A stretch of DNA of 64,000 nucleotides, taken from NCBI GenBank assembly GCA_905250125.1, contig CAJNOL010000061.1, positions 62,001 through 126,000 of the forward strand. Direction: 5' to 3'. The stretch is from Rotaria sordida. Its lineage: Eukaryota > Rotifera > Eurotatoria > Philodinida > Philodinidae. Positions 29,049 to 41,974 of this stretch are shown here, piece by piece; position 1 is the stretch's first letter, and every line of letters starts with the position of its first letter. Below the pieces are notes generated by a model that made no database searches, had not been told where the DNA came from, and worked only from the letters and a program-made list of their open reading frames with translations. The translations under genes and the position numbers were made by a program.

Positions 29049-30347
29049 ACAAGAACTATTATCTTTTTTTTTTTTGTTACTGTTCATTCTATTCTAACCA
29101 GCTTTTAAGTAGATCACACATTTATATGCATTCATTTTATCCTCTGTAGATTGTTTTAAAAAAATGAAATAAATATGTTAAAATAGATAAGTTAAAAAAT
29201 TAATTTTCTATAAGATTTTTGAAATGAAAAATAAAATTATCAATCGAAGAAAATTAATTAATATAAGATAATGATTTACAGAATTAGAAAAAAGTATTTT
29301 TTCACAAGCGAAAAGGTTTATCATTTTAAATACCAATATTATTTAACATTAAATTTTATGTCAAATAAAAGGTCGTACAGAATAGAATTTAGTTGTATAA
29401 TTTGATCATTCATAGAATAATCAGGAACTAGAGAGTTACCGGATGTTGCAACATTTCAGACATATAATTAAGGAATATATCTAATCAAGGAAGAAAAATA
29501 AATAGATCTAAGGAAATTTTTTATCTATTAGACGTTTTAGATCATTTTAATAAGAACACTTGAATAACGGTACTAGAGTCAAAATATTGAAAAAAAATCC
29601 GAAACAACTCTTTCTACTAGAACTATAAGTTTTTTCTTGCACGGTGTTGATCGTAGCATCATCATCATCATCATTCATTTATTAAATTTAAAGAACTTTT
29701 TATTCAAATGATCAGTAAAGAGAACTCTACAAAATCTGGAAAGGTCATTAATGTTAATGTCATTTGTATTTGGAGCTATTCTCTTTCTTCTCTGGAAATA
29801 TATTATTTGCAATATCGTAGCACGCGAGAAAATTGAGTAAGACAATAGACAATGTAAATATTGAATCAATTATATGGATGTTTATTTATTCAATTAAACA
29901 ATATTAAACAACAATATCAACAACAATATGGAAGAGTACAATGACAAAGAATTCTTTAACGATCAATAGGTCTATGATAGTTCTTCAAGGAATTTTGATT
30001 TTGTTATAGCTAAAATAATGTGTTGTTGATAATTTTTTTTAACATCGAAACATTTACCAATTGTCATTAAGTTAATAAATATATCATGAATAATATATTT
30101 TTTTCGTTTATAAAATCGTTGAATTGTAAGGAAATTTCTATTCTTCAGTTCTCATATAAGACAATAAATTGCTTGTATTTTTCATTCTCATTATATCGAA
30201 ATTTTTTTATTTAAAAAAAAAAAAAAAAGAAGAAGAATATTTACTATTTTTTATAAACAGAAAATTTATTGCAATAAAAAAAAAAAAATAATTCTATACA
30301 AAACAAACAGTCAAAAATGCGTATAATTGAATAGTAGAAAATTCTTT
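29049..30347. other. Convergent intergenic region
   Basis: Lies between the 3' ends of the calmodulin-like gene (plus) and the DCAF17-like gene (minus). It contains AATAAA at 29168 (plus) and its complement TTTATT at 30265-30270, which would serve the minus-strand gene. No other feature seen. Confidence 0.5.
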
Positions 30348-32910
30348 TTATCTTGAACGTTCTAATGTAAATAAACGAAGTATAACTGTATGACAACTAA
30401 GTTCTTGAACAATTAATTTATCATGTTCATGCATAATTTTTAATTGATTATGTTTATTATTTTTTTTAAAATGAATATCTTGACGACATATACCTATAGG
30501 ATGTTCAATAACACGTATTATAGCTATATCAGATACTTCTGATTCAAATAGTAATGTTAATAAATTATTATATATATCAAAATAATGATCAGTTATAACT
30601 GTTGATGATAAATCTAAAATATTTTGAGGTTTTATTTGTCGTCCATAACGTGTTATATGTCGATTATTTGATGTTATTATTGTAGTTATACCATCATCAA
30701 TTGTATATAAATGTTTAATAGATGTTAATTCATTATGTATTAATTGCCAAACATGTACAATAGATTCTCGAATATCAATTATACAATCATGATTATTTTT
30801 TGTATCAATAAAATAAACTTGACTATGTGGAGATAAATTATCAGTCCATGAACGTTTTAAATGACCATTTAAAATAGGTGTTAAATTATTATTTATATTT
30901 AAAATAAAATAATCTTCATTAATACGTGTAAGAAAATGTTGTGTACTACAAAAAGCATAATCAAATAATGGACGTTCACAATTAAATGTAAATAAACAAG
31001 TTGGACAAGATGTTATTAAAACATTTATTGGTAATAATTCATTAGGATGATCATTTATTGAATGTGATTTTATTGTATATTCATCAAGAATAGCATGAAG
31101 TGAATATAGATTACAACTATAAAATAATTAAAAAAAAGAAAAGAACTATTGTATAGAGAATTATAAATTTAGAATAAAATTTAATTACAAAAAAAAAACA
31201 AATGATTTTATGATTAGAGAAATTTTATGAAAGTTTTCTTATATCTTAAAATAGATTCATTAGTATATGAGTGAAGAAAACAAAAAAAATGTCAATGAAA
31301 ATAAATTTAATAATACGAGAAAACTAAGCATTGTATTTTATAGAGTGATGTTAAGTGTGTATAAAAATAATATTTTCCTTTGTCGAAGCCGATTTCTGTA
31401 TGCTATTATCGTATATCAATCAGTCTTAATGTATGTATACTTCAAAAAAATGATTGACTTTTAACACATGGCATCAGAACCTATGTACTTGATCTATCAC
31501 TATGATTTCTCGGAAACTAAAGTAGATGGACACTTGATTTTTTTCAAGACGTGAATGATCTTAAAAAGTAGAACATCTCATATAGTAAAAACAATTTTGT
31601 AATTTATTTTGATTTATATTATTTTGATGATTTTTCTTTCAATGGATATCTACAACATTCATTAGGTTTCAATAAGACTAATTGTTTTTTTTTTTTTTGA
31701 TATATTTCAATATAAATTATGATCTATAGCAATCCATTTTCATTTGCTCTTAGTTTTGATAATCAATATCAACACTAGTATCATTAGACGTTGACAAAAA
31801 AGAATCATAAATGTTTGATGATTATTCAAAGCTTACAAGAGAAAAAACAATAATTTTTTTTGTTTTTTGTTATTTCTAATACATACAGCGGAAATAACAC
31901 TTCTTTTTTTTTTTCTCTCTTATCAAGTATTCAAAATGTAATTTGAATAGTAACACTCTTGTCATTGACTAGAAGCATTTACACAAAAGAAAAATAATGA
32001 AACGAAGCGTAATGTCTCATGTTTAATTAAAGAAAAAAGTAAATCAGTTCATTGATTTAGAAAGATGAATTCTACTGTTAATTATACTAAAAAACTAGTT
32101 GTTATGCTTCTTTTTTTTTTTTGTTTTGTTCAATTAAATTTCTAAAAACAAAAAAAAAGAATTCTTAATAAAATAATTTTACCTATTTCGTTGATTTTGT
32201 ACAATAAGTAATTCATGTGTTATAGTTGCTTGTTTAAGATCATTACCAAATATATGAGGTTCAATTAAAAAAACATAACTAAGCCAATGTGGCCATATTC
32301 TTAATAAAATAAAAAGATGTGATCGTTGTATATAACGTGTATGTATTGATATCATATGAGTATGTTCATGATATTCAAATGATTTTTCAAGAAATTTAAC
32401 TGGAATTTCACATTGAAAACAAATACCATTTGATGGCATACGTAATTTTAATTTAAAATCATATAAAAATAAACGTTGATCAGCTGTCATTAATATAAAA
32501 CCATCTTGTTTAAAAAAATTTCGATTTTGAAAATCACTATATGTACATATACCAATAAAAACAATTTTAAATGTAAATAAATCTTCACCAATTAATATTA
32601 AATTATTTTTATTTATTATATATAAACGAAGATTATTTAATAATAATGTTAACATATAATGACCAAGAATAAATGTTGATTTATTTGGTAATAATTTATG
32701 TTCAGATATTTGATTTGATTCTTGAAATTGACATGAATAATTTGATTTAAGTAAACGTCGAAGACATATTTCATTAATAATTGTTGTTGTTGATGATGAA
32801 CAATAAGGACGTATATGATATAAACATGAATATAATGATAATTGTTCAATAGGAATATTTGATCGACGATTTATTAAAGAACGAATACGATTAGAACGAA
32901 ATGATGACAT
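30348..32910 (-). CDS. DCAF17: DDB1- and CUL4-associated factor 17-like protein
   Basis: Putative substrate receptor of CUL4-DDB1 ubiquitin ligases, nuclear or nucleolar in vertebrates. Two exons (32183-32910 and 30348-31116 on the minus strand) around a 1066-nt intron give 498 residues; human DCAF17 has 520. Resemblance is clearest around the exon junction: HWLSYVFLIEPHIFGN, then QATITHELLIV, then NLYSLHAILDEY correspond in order to a human stretch containing KKIFGN, ATLSHGILIV and RLYSF. The weaker C-terminal part also follows the human order (LIVQELSCHTVILRLFTLE). The start is three bases after TATTTTTAG. Its nearest upstream neighbour is the ataxin-3 gene, 128 nt away. Assignment rests on remembered similarity, not a search. 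Confidence 0.65.
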
Positions 32911-33038
32911 GATCTAAAAATATTAGAAAATAAAAGTATTCTGGAATTTCATGAATAATAAATATGTAAAGAAAATAAAAATAAAATTAGAAAAATAGAA
33001 TTATCACAATGTTCATTCACGGATTGTTTAGGGATGAT

Positions 33039-36000
33039 CTAATCATCGAAATTTGTTTGTTGAGAAATTATTGATCTATCTCTATTACCATACATTCTTA
33101 GACGACGTCGACGTAATTCTAAAAACAAAAAAAAACAAAGAACATTAAAGATATTGCAAAAAATTAGTTATATTTTAAGATCGATTTTAAAATGTCTTAG
33201 TTTTTTTTTTTTTTGAAAACTTCGTTTAATTTATTTATTTTTTAGTGCACATGATATAGGAATCCTGCAACATCAACTCAAAACTTTTTGAAAACTGAGA
33301 TAATAAGAATTTCTGTTTAGTCATGTTACAATTCGATAACTCTCTAGATAAAAATGATGTATCATCTATGTTCGTTTTTCGCTAATATCTATATCTATGA
33401 TGTGCAAAGAATAGTACGAAAAATATTATTTGTTTTAAAAGTAATATGATGAGAAAATTGCATAATCAATATGTGATGCTACGAAAAACTGCTTGAGTTT
33501 TTGTAATCTCTCCAAACACTGAACAAATTTCAATGTAGCAGATGTAGAGATCTAGTATTGTGTTGCTGATTTACAAAAAAAAAAACATTCTTCGAAATCA
33601 AAAAACAAATTGATTCCTAAACCACAACAAAGACTATAGAAACACAATATTGTTTCAAATAGCTTGCCTTCGATATTTATTGAATTCGTGGTATCGGGAT
33701 CTGTTACTGTTGGTGAAGGTGAATTCGTATTTGTTGATGGTGATGAATATGACGTCGGATTATTTATTGCTATTCGTTCTGAATTGATTATTGGTGTTTG
33801 TTCTGAATTTATCGTTGGTATTGGTGATGGATTTTTAGTTGTTATTGGAATTGATTCTGGAGTTTCTTCAACTTGTTTTGTTTCGGAATTATTACTTTTT
33901 AAACTAGCAGCAATAGCTGCTTCAAGATTTTGTTGATTTAACTTTTCTATATGATCCATATTAAAAGAAATATTTGCATCTGTGTTTATTATCGATGGAT
34001 CAAGTAAATAATCGGGCATCCTATCTTGCCATATATCATCTTCGTCATTTCCAAATCCTATATTTGGTATAGTCATTCGCTGAACACCAAGATTATCAAT
34101 CGATGTGTTATTTCTCTGTGATGATCGATTTATAATAATCATTTGACGAGTTACTTCCATCCCCTGTTGTTGTGATTTATTTGAGTTATCAGGCTTTGGT
34201 TCTTCAATTATATTTTGTGTTAGTATTCGTTCTGAATTCACCGCTGGTGTTGGTGATAAATTCATCGTTGGTGTCGATGACGAATTGATGGTCGGTGTTT
34301 GTTCTAAATTCACCATTGGTATTCGTTTTGAATCCATATTTGGTGCTGGTGATGAATTTATCATTGATGTCTGTTCTGAATTCATCGCTGGTGCTGGCGA
34401 CGAATTGATGGTTGGTTGTTGCTCTGAATTAATCGTTGATGTTCGTTCTAAATTCATTGCTGTTGTTGATGATGGTGGCAAATTGATGGTTGGTGTTCGT
34501 TCTGAATTCACCATTGGTATTCTCTCTGAACTGATCGTTGGTGTTTGTGATGAATTCATCGTTGATGTTAATGATGAGTTGATGGTCGGTGTTCGTTCTG
34601 AATTCATTGTTAGTATTGATGATGAATTTTTAGTTGTTATTGGAATTGATTCTGGAGTTTTTTCAACTTGTTTTGTTTCGGAATTGTTACTTTTTAAACT
34701 AGCAGCAATAGCTGCTTTAAGACGTTGTTCATTCAACTTTTCTGTGCGATCCATATCAAAAGAGATATCTGCATCTACATCTATTGCTGATGGATCAAGT
34801 AAATAATCAGATACCATATCTTCCCATATATCATCTTCCTCATTTTCAAATCTCATATTTGTTATAGACGCTCGCTGAACACCATGATTATCAACTAATG
34901 TGTTATTTCCATGTGATGATCGATTTACAACAATCATTTGACGAGTTACTGCCATTCTCTGTTGTTGTGATTTATTTGAACTATTAGGCTGTGGTTGTTC
35001 AATTATATATTCTGATATGTATTCAGTTATTATATGAGATCCTTGACGTGGTTCATTTAAATTATTAGTAAGTGGATTGTCAATCATAGGTTTTTCTAAA
35101 TTTTCAGTTAATACTTGTCGAAGATGACGATGTTTTGGACAGTTGCAATGTTTTATTTGTTCATTAATGTTATCTTTTGACATCCCTGAAAGGAGTAGAA
35201 GATAACGAGAATGATTATGTTGAGGATTTGAAGTATGCATATGTGTTGGGATTTGATCATCAATCAAATGTTTCGGTGCGTATGCCATTATCTTTTGCTT
35301 TATTTGTGGATCATTTGGGTTTTTTTGATATTCATCAAATAACTCTTTTGGTACGCGTACAGTTTGAGAACCGTCCATAACTTTATCATCCATAACTAAT
35401 TTTGGTAAATCTTTGGTTAAAATAATATATTCCCGCATGCTCATTGGATTAGTTGTTAACTGTTGATCAGCTAAACAGTCTGGTAAAGATCCATGTACAA
35501 TAAATACTGAATAACCATTTTCTTTTATGAAATTTAAATATACAGTTAATTGTTGATCGGGTACTAATTCTGGTACATAATAAAAGGAATTTAAATTAAA
35601 ATATTGTCTACCAAATCGTCTTATAGTAAACCAATGTAAACCTAAGTTACAAATATAAGCTTGAATAGTTTGAGGACTAGTACGTGCTTGTTTAGCAATA
35701 TCTTCTTGACTTGCATAAGATATTAATTCAAGATCGAACATTTTTAATGCTAATTGTAATACTTGAATATTAAAAAAACCGGTATCTTTAAAAAAAATAA
35801 AAAAAAAGTTTTTTTTATCGACAAAAAAGTTTTCTAAATATTCAACAAACCATCCATATTCTCAGATTCAAATATTGTATGTGTTAATACATTATTTTCT
35901 TCTTTATCCAGTTCACTAGAAAGAATAAATTGAACTGATAACATATAAATATTGATTATTTCATTTACCGAGCTATATCAGCTAAATTATCAGCTGAAAA

Positions 36001-36099
36001 TACTGGAGTTTGTACAAGATTATTTAATGCATGTTGAGCACAAAGAGCACCCTGTTGATGTTCATGATATATTCCTGTTCGTTCCTTTACTTTATCCAT
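33039..36099 (-). CDS. ATXN3: Ataxin-3-like Josephin deubiquitinase with an expanded, repetitive C-terminus
   Basis: Cysteine protease trimming ubiquitin chains. Four exons on the minus strand (35969-36099, 35851-35915, 33668-35785, 33039-33118) give about 797 residues, over twice the human length. The Josephin domain (1-180) keeps the catalytic triad: Cys20 in GALCAQHALNNL, His116 in LHWFTIRR and Asn131 in YFNLNS. The C-terminal half holds two copies of a block of about 118 residues, each with an acidic stretch and a ubiquitin-interacting motif (LKAAIAASLKSN and LEAAIAASLKSN). Between and after them run degenerate repeats such as NSERTPTI. The last intron (33119-33667) starts with GC, not GT; splicing it restores EELRRRR, matching the arginine-rich p97/VCP-binding motif of ataxin-3. 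Without splicing the frame adds a 38-residue hydrophobic tail ending at 33552. No polyglutamine tract is present. The ATG abuts TTCACTTTTAG. Confidence 0.9.
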
Positions 36100-36188
36100 C
36101 TAAAAGTGAAAAAAAAAACATATTTATTGTAAACAAACAATGTGCAAAAAAACAAAAGAAATTTATCAAAAAAAACGAAAAAAATAAT

Positions 36189-38695
36189 TTATTGATTATT
36201 CATTGAACGTGGAACAGATGATGATCGATTAATACTACAAATAGATAACAGTATAGAAAATAATAAAAATTAAAAACAGACAATAAAAAATAATAACCTT
36301 TTCGTTTGTTGAATCGAACGTTTTTGATTTTGTGTAGCACTACGAATACTACCCATAGAATATGCTTGTTGAGTTTGTCCTGTTGAATTTTGTTGATTTA
36401 ATGGTTTAGGATTTCTAAAAAGAAAAAATAAAGTTATAATGAAATAAAAATAAACATTTATATTAAAATCAAACTTTGATGAATTATTTGTATTTCGTTG
36501 AAATACTTTTTCTGCATTAAATTGAATTAAATTCAATGATGATATATCATCATTTGAATGAGAAATTAATAAAGCAGGTATAATTGCATAATACCAATGT
36601 AATATATAAGGTGGAATACCAAAATCAGTATAGTTATATTGCCAATAAGGTAAACCACAATGAAGAAGAAATAGACGATAATAATCAGTAAATGTTGAAG
36701 CAAGTCGATGAAATTGTAATGAACGATCCATAAACCAAATACTTATATCACGATTCTATGTTAAAAACAAAATATACTATTACTGAATGTATTCATAGAA
36801 CTTTTTATCTTTTAAAAGATAGAAGTTGATTAAATTGTCAACTGTGCATAAAAAAACGAACTCCGATATATGTTTTCTTTTCTTTTTTTTCTATAGATTT
36901 AATTTCTCAGGAAAAGATTGTTTAAAACTCTGTTAGACTAAGAAAGCTTAAAAGGACTCGGATACATAGTCTATTGATAAAGAGTTGTGGTTCTGTTAAT
37001 GAAATTTTTAGTAAGAAGAAGATATTTTCGAAAAAAACTAAAACAATGAGTTTTGACTTGAAATTTTCTCTATCGACAGATTTACTTGTCATTAGATAGT
37101 CAACGGAAGCGAACATGTCTTTCTCGAGACATTCAATTTCCAAAAAAAAAAAACAATCAGCAGTTTAGTATAGACGGCTCAGCAATCGAATCTATCTAGA
37201 CATTGAATATTTCGAGAAAGACATGTTCGTTTTCTTTGATTATCTAATGATCATTATTATGCGCGTCGATAGACAAAATTTCAAGTTAAAACTTTTTGTT
37301 TTAAGGGTTTTTCGAAAATATCTTGCTCTTAGTAAAAATTTCATTAAAACAACTATAATTATTTATCAGTAGATTGTGTATCCGAATCCTTTTAAGCTTT
37401 TTCTCAGTTTCACAGGAGTTTATTCGTAAGTATATATATTAAGTTGAACAACGTCCAACAGTTGGATATGTTCTCTCGTAAGTAACGTTCACACAGAGAT
37501 AGAGAATCTATCCGCAGTTTGTAGCAACACTCCCGAAGAAAAGTGATCTGCCGAGAAAAATCAGGAAAACTTGAAACATTGGAAAATATCAATGAACTGT
37601 TTAGTGAGAAAAATTGTCTACTTTTAAATCTTAGTATTGTTTCAATAAACAGACAACGATTTATCTTATACTTTAATCGTTTAGAAAAATTTTCCTTGCG
37701 CTTTCTGCTTGTTCCAGCAAAAGATTCGATAGATTCTACTTCCCTACTTTCACACACCCATACTAAAATCTTCGAAGAAATTCGAATCTAATTTTTATTA
37801 AAACCTCTTCGACATCTTGATATGAACTTCTTTTACATACATGTACAACTTTCGTACTCTTACAAATGCTCTAGATTGTAAAATTCTATTCAACAATAGA
37901 TAATTTTGATAAATTTTTACAAACTATCTAAATCACATTTCAAATTTGCTTATGGTTATTTAAAATAGTCGAACGAATTCAAGCATATGTATATATTATT
38001 CTTAATATTAATACATACTGGACCATAGACAAGACAAACACGTTCTTGTTCATCGCAAGAATCAAGTTCAAATATATGCCATGAACGAGAATTGAATCGA
38101 GGTGAATCTAAAATTATTTTGAATTCATAATATGATTTACTATTAAAAAAAATAATATACCATTCTCAGCAAAATCATTCAATTCATCAACTGCCGTCTG
38201 TTTGGATCCTGATGATGTTATTCTTGTTAAATCATTTAATGAATTTATATGCATTTTACCAATAACTGTAGGTATCAAAGCTTGAGGAAGAAAAAATAAT
38301 CAACGAAATCAATTTTTATTTTGATTGTTTATTAGATATATATATATTTACTATTATTTCCTGTTTTAATTGACCATCGTATTTCAAGTCCATCTGACAT
38401 TGTATAGAATTTTTTCAGATCATCAGGTAATTCACATTCATTTTTCTATGCGAGAAAAAACAAAACAAAATAAATATTATATTTTCATTTGATTCTATCA
38501 AATTATCTTACTTCTTCCCAACGTAGAAAAGCATCTGACGAACATGTACCTTTATCTTTTACATAAACTCGATCAATTTCAGCTCGTTGTTCTAATTAAT
38601 AAATTGATTATTTATTCATATATATACATTTCAAAAACAAAAAAGTAATATCATATACCTAAATAATTAATAACGGCTGTTGTTGCAGGATCCAT
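36189..38695 (-). CDS. TPGS2: Tubulin polyglutamylase complex subunit 2
   Basis: Non-catalytic subunit of the TTLL1-type tubulin polyglutamylase complex acting on neuronal and ciliary microtubules. Eight exons on the minus strand: 38659-38695, 38512-38591, 38352-38445, 38161-38280, 38019-38107, 36475-36755, 36298-36414 and 36189-36234. The product is 287 residues (human about 300). Shared segments with the human protein include LPDDLKKFYTMSDG, SRSWHIFELDSC, VCLVYGP, then IWFMDRSLQFH and YYRLFLLHCGLPYWQY. The C-terminal 50 residues are Gln/Ser-rich and low in complexity. The 1263-nt fifth intron carries a palindromic element. The gene ends 89 nt before the ataxin-3 start and begins 101 nt after the PET100 stop. 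An out-of-frame ATG sits four bases upstream of the chosen start and stops after ten codons. Confidence 0.92.
36924..37420. repeat. Palindromic element inside TPGS2 intron 5
   Basis: The left arm (about 36924-37138) is mirrored by the right arm (about 37202-37420), with a spacer of about 63 bp. Matching blocks include GCTTAAAAGGACTCGGATAC against GTATCCGAATCCTTTTAAGC, ATATTTTCGAAAAA against TTTTTCGAAAATAT, and GAACATGTCTTTCTCGA against TCGAGAAAGACATGTTC. No coding capacity. Confidence 0.75.
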
Positions 38696-38796
38696 ACATT
38701 CTATTTTCAAAAATAAAATTCTATTTATCTACAATATATTTTCTACATAAACAAAAATTTTATAACTAATAAAAATCAAAAAAAAACTGATATTAT

Positions 38797-39191
38797 TCAA
38801 GATGCATTTGAATCTTTTTGTTTTGTTTGAAAATGACTCATTTGTTCAAGAACTTCAGTTTCTCGACGAAGTCGTTCACGTTCTTTTAATTGTCGAATTA
38901 ATTCATCCTAATATAAATAAAAAACATTTTTTCATTATTGATTCAAAATATTAATTATTTAAATTTACACGTTCAGGATTTGGTGGTGGATGATATCGTT
39001 TTCGAGCTTCAATAACTTGATCTTTGAATAATTCAGGTCGACTGAATAAAAACATAGCCATAAGTGGAAAACTTACGTAGCATGCCATGCCTTGAATATA
39101 AAATATTTAGTCTTCGAATATCGGGTTATTTTTTTTTTTTTTTTGTTTTTGCTCGTTACTTACGAAAAACTTCTAATTTCCAACCTCCCAT
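38797..39191 (-). CDS. PET100: PET100 homologue, cytochrome c oxidase assembly factor
   Basis: Mitochondrial inner-membrane protein needed for complex IV assembly. Three exons on the minus strand (39164-39191, 38969-39090, 38797-38907) give 86 residues; human PET100 has 73. The N-terminus MGGWKLEVFRM aligns with the human MGVKLEIFRM. A hydrophobic segment (about residues 10-27) acts as membrane anchor, followed by a basic, coiled-coil-prone tail with the PP turn (HPPPNPER) and QLKERERLRRE. Exon 1 is only 28 nt. The start is two bases after GATTATTTTAG. It sits 101 nt upstream of TPGS2 and about 520 nt downstream of the TPD52-family gene. Too fragmented to show as one open frame; found by splicing. 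Confidence 0.88.
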
Positions 39192-39713
39192 ATCTAAAAT
39201 AATCATTTAAATAATTCAGATATATCAATGATAAAGTTATTTTTGAACTCTTTTTTTTTTTTGTTGTTTTTATTCAGAATAGAAGAAAAAAAAACTTAAT
39301 AGAAATACGTAACGACAACAGAAAAAAAAACGATGAAAATGACATGAGTCTATACAACAATACCGAAGACAAAGAAATAATAAGATGAGTAAAATGACTT
39401 TATTGAAATGTTACTTTTGGATTATGATATATGCGTTTTTTTTTCACAAATTTTAACTTCAATAAATATGATACAGATCAATAAAGAATAATATATACGA
39501 GAACAAAAAAAAACAACAAGACAAATGATTGAATAAGTATGTATGCTGATAAATATACGAAGAAGAAATTAGATTAGTTAAAACCCAAGAAGACAAACAA
39601 AAAAACGAATAAATAAATTAAAAATGTTTTTCTTTTTATCATTAATATTTGGCTGCAATCGATGTACAGATATATATTTTTATTTTATATTGCTTTTGTA
39701 TTTATTTATTTAT
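39192..39713. other. Short intergenic stretch between TPD52 family gene and PET100
   Basis: AT-rich with poly-T runs. The end next to the TPD52-family stop is a (TTTA)n tract that reads as repeated AATAAA on the minus strand, a likely polyadenylation region. Confidence 0.5.
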
Positions 39714-41827
39714 TTATTTATTTGTTAAATCTTTTTTTTCATTTGAATTATCACTAAAATTAAGATAATCATCATGCGATACGCTAGTAGACATAGATAC
39801 ACCTGCAGCGCCATGACTCGTATCATCTGGATTATTTCCATTAAAATGCATTGCTGATTTTGATGGTGTCATTTTTGATTTAACAGCAGTAACAGTTGAA
39901 CCAAGTGTATTTTCAAATGTTTTGAAATAATTTGAATCTTACAAATGAAAATATTATATAAGAAAATAATAATAATAATAAAAGAAAAATAATTATTACT
40001 TCTAATAGAACCAAGACGTGATTTAACGCTTGTATTAACCGTTTGTAAAGCTGGAGCAATTTTATTCGAAGCAGCTTGTAATGTTTCAGCTGTTTTTTGA
40101 TATGCTGTTGATGATTTAATATCATGAACAGTTTCTTGCCAATCTTGTTTAAGATCATCAACAAAACCAACACCTAATAATGTTTTAAGTTCACTTTCAC
40201 GTTTTAATTTAGCTCCAAGCACTTGACGTAATGTTACGATTTCATCTTGAACCTTCATTAATTCTAAAAACAAATCAAATTAGATGAAATTTTATACATC
40301 TGTAAAATTTAATAAAATAGATTTTCAAAAAGTATGTTTATATAAATAATAGACTCTACAATAAAAATGTTTGATTAACTTCTTCAGATCTCGATTGAAT
40401 AGTAATCTATAATATGAAACTCTTGACACGAAATATTCGCTCATCTTTCGGTCACTATGATTAAAGCCAGAAGCAGCTGATTGTATAACTATCAGTACAT
40501 TATGTAAAAAAAATTCAAAAATGTGTCTATGCTCAGTGAAATAGTGGTTTTGGCATAGTCCTAAGTATATATAGTTTGTATCTTGGAACAACTTCAACTG
40601 AACATTATTGTAGAACATTGAATTCTGTGGAAATTAAGCCATTACAATAAGCGAAATCTCATGTATGTATTTCCACTAAAGAGCTAGTTTCTATGGGAAT
40701 TGATATTGCGCAAAAAACCGCTGTTTACAAAAACTGCTTGTAAAAATACAAAATTTTACCGAAACTTTCGTGCCATAGGTTAAAATTTTGAAGTTAGTTT
40801 GGCTATGTGTATATCTCGTATTCGATCGTCTCATTAAAATATAAGAAAATATCGTTTTTTAATCATCTTAAGTAATATGAACTAATATTCAAAATAGTTT
40901 TTCAAGGCTAGATTAGTTTCGAGAATGATAAACTATCTTCTAACTATTAGTTATCAAATTGTAGCTCAAGATAGAAGATTAGTTTGATGTAGAACTAATT
41001 TCCATATATATATATATATATTGAGTATCTTCAAAAACTCAGTCACGAATTTTTTTATGTTAAATTATTCATCAATTGAAACCTACTAATGAGGGAATCT
41101 TCCCAACTTGAAACACACTTTTGAGTTCGATCTCTCTACATAAGATAGACTCCACTAAAGTTTTAAAAACTGCAAAATGATAAGGGCTCCTAGACTTTCC
41201 CTATATAGTTATAGTTATTTTATTGAAATTTTATTCATAGATAGGTTTACTTGTGATTGGAATGTTCTGAAAATTTTAGCTCAAAAGAATGTTTCCTTTA
41301 TGAAATATTGAATTTTCAAAAACAATCAAGATTCTCGAATCTTTCGTGGACTATGAGTTATTTTTTGAAGAATTCAATATCTGATCAAGAAAACATTCTT
41401 TTGAGCTACAATTTTCAGGACATTCTAGCCTACAAATAAACCTATCTATAAGTAACATTTCAATAAAATAACTATAACTTTGTAGAGAAAGTCTAGGAGT
41501 CTTTATTATTTTGAAGTTTTTAAAGCTTCATTGGAGTCTATCTTATGTAGAGAGTCCAACTTCAAAAGTAATTATCAATTTAGGAAGATTTGATTGTAAG
41601 GACAGCAGTAAAAGATATAGGTTAATGTTTGTTTAAACCTACATTGATCAAACATGTTATTTATGAAAATAATCGAAAAAGTTACCTTGTCGATAATCTT
41701 CTTCTGGTTTAAATCCATTATCTTCTCGTAATTCGAATCGTTGTGGATTACTTTCCATAGTTGATGTATTTAATTCAGAATCATCATCGAATGGTTTTGG
41801 CATTTTAGTTGATTGTTGATTATCCAT
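39714..41827 (-). CDS. TPD52: Tumor protein D52 family protein
   Basis: Small coiled-coil adaptor linked to vesicle trafficking. Three exons on the minus strand (41686-41827, 40000-40263, 39714-39937) give 209 residues, matching the family norm of about 200. Exon 2 holds the hallmark coiled coil, reading ELMKVQDEIVTLRQVLGAK then KTLLG, followed by QDWQETVHDIKSSTAYQKT and a segment close to the vertebrate SGWHDV/AYKKTSET region. Exon 3 has YFKTFENTLGSTVTAVKSKM, like the family's PTFKSFEEKV...LKSKV. The TPD52/L1/L2 subgroup cannot be told. The first intron (1422 nt) carries a large palindrome. An acceptor-like AG sits 28 bases before the ATG. Confidence 0.92.
41096..41600. repeat. Palindromic element inside the first TPD52-family intron
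   Basis: The left arm (about 41096-41320) is mirrored by the right arm (about 41357-41600), with a short centre of about 35 bp. Matching blocks include ACATAAGATAGACTCCA against TGGAGTCTATCTTATGT, CCTAGACTTTC against GAAAGTCTAGG, ATAGATAGGTTTA against AAACCTATCTAT, and AGCTCAAAAGAATGTTT against AAACATTCTTTTGAGCT. Arm identity looks about 85%. Confidence 0.75.
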
Positions 41828-41974
41828 TTTTTTTTGTCAAACAATGAATTTATATCTAAAAAGTAAAAAAATAAAAATTATATTTTATAATCATTCATGC
41901 AGAATTATTTATTTACAAAAACAAAGAAATAATTTATAAATATCTGAAAAAAAAGAACTTTTTTAAAATATATT

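Noticed and set aside
33664..34806. Two plus-strand open frames rich in Val/Gly/Phe
   Set aside because: Antisense shadows of the ataxin-3 repeat array.
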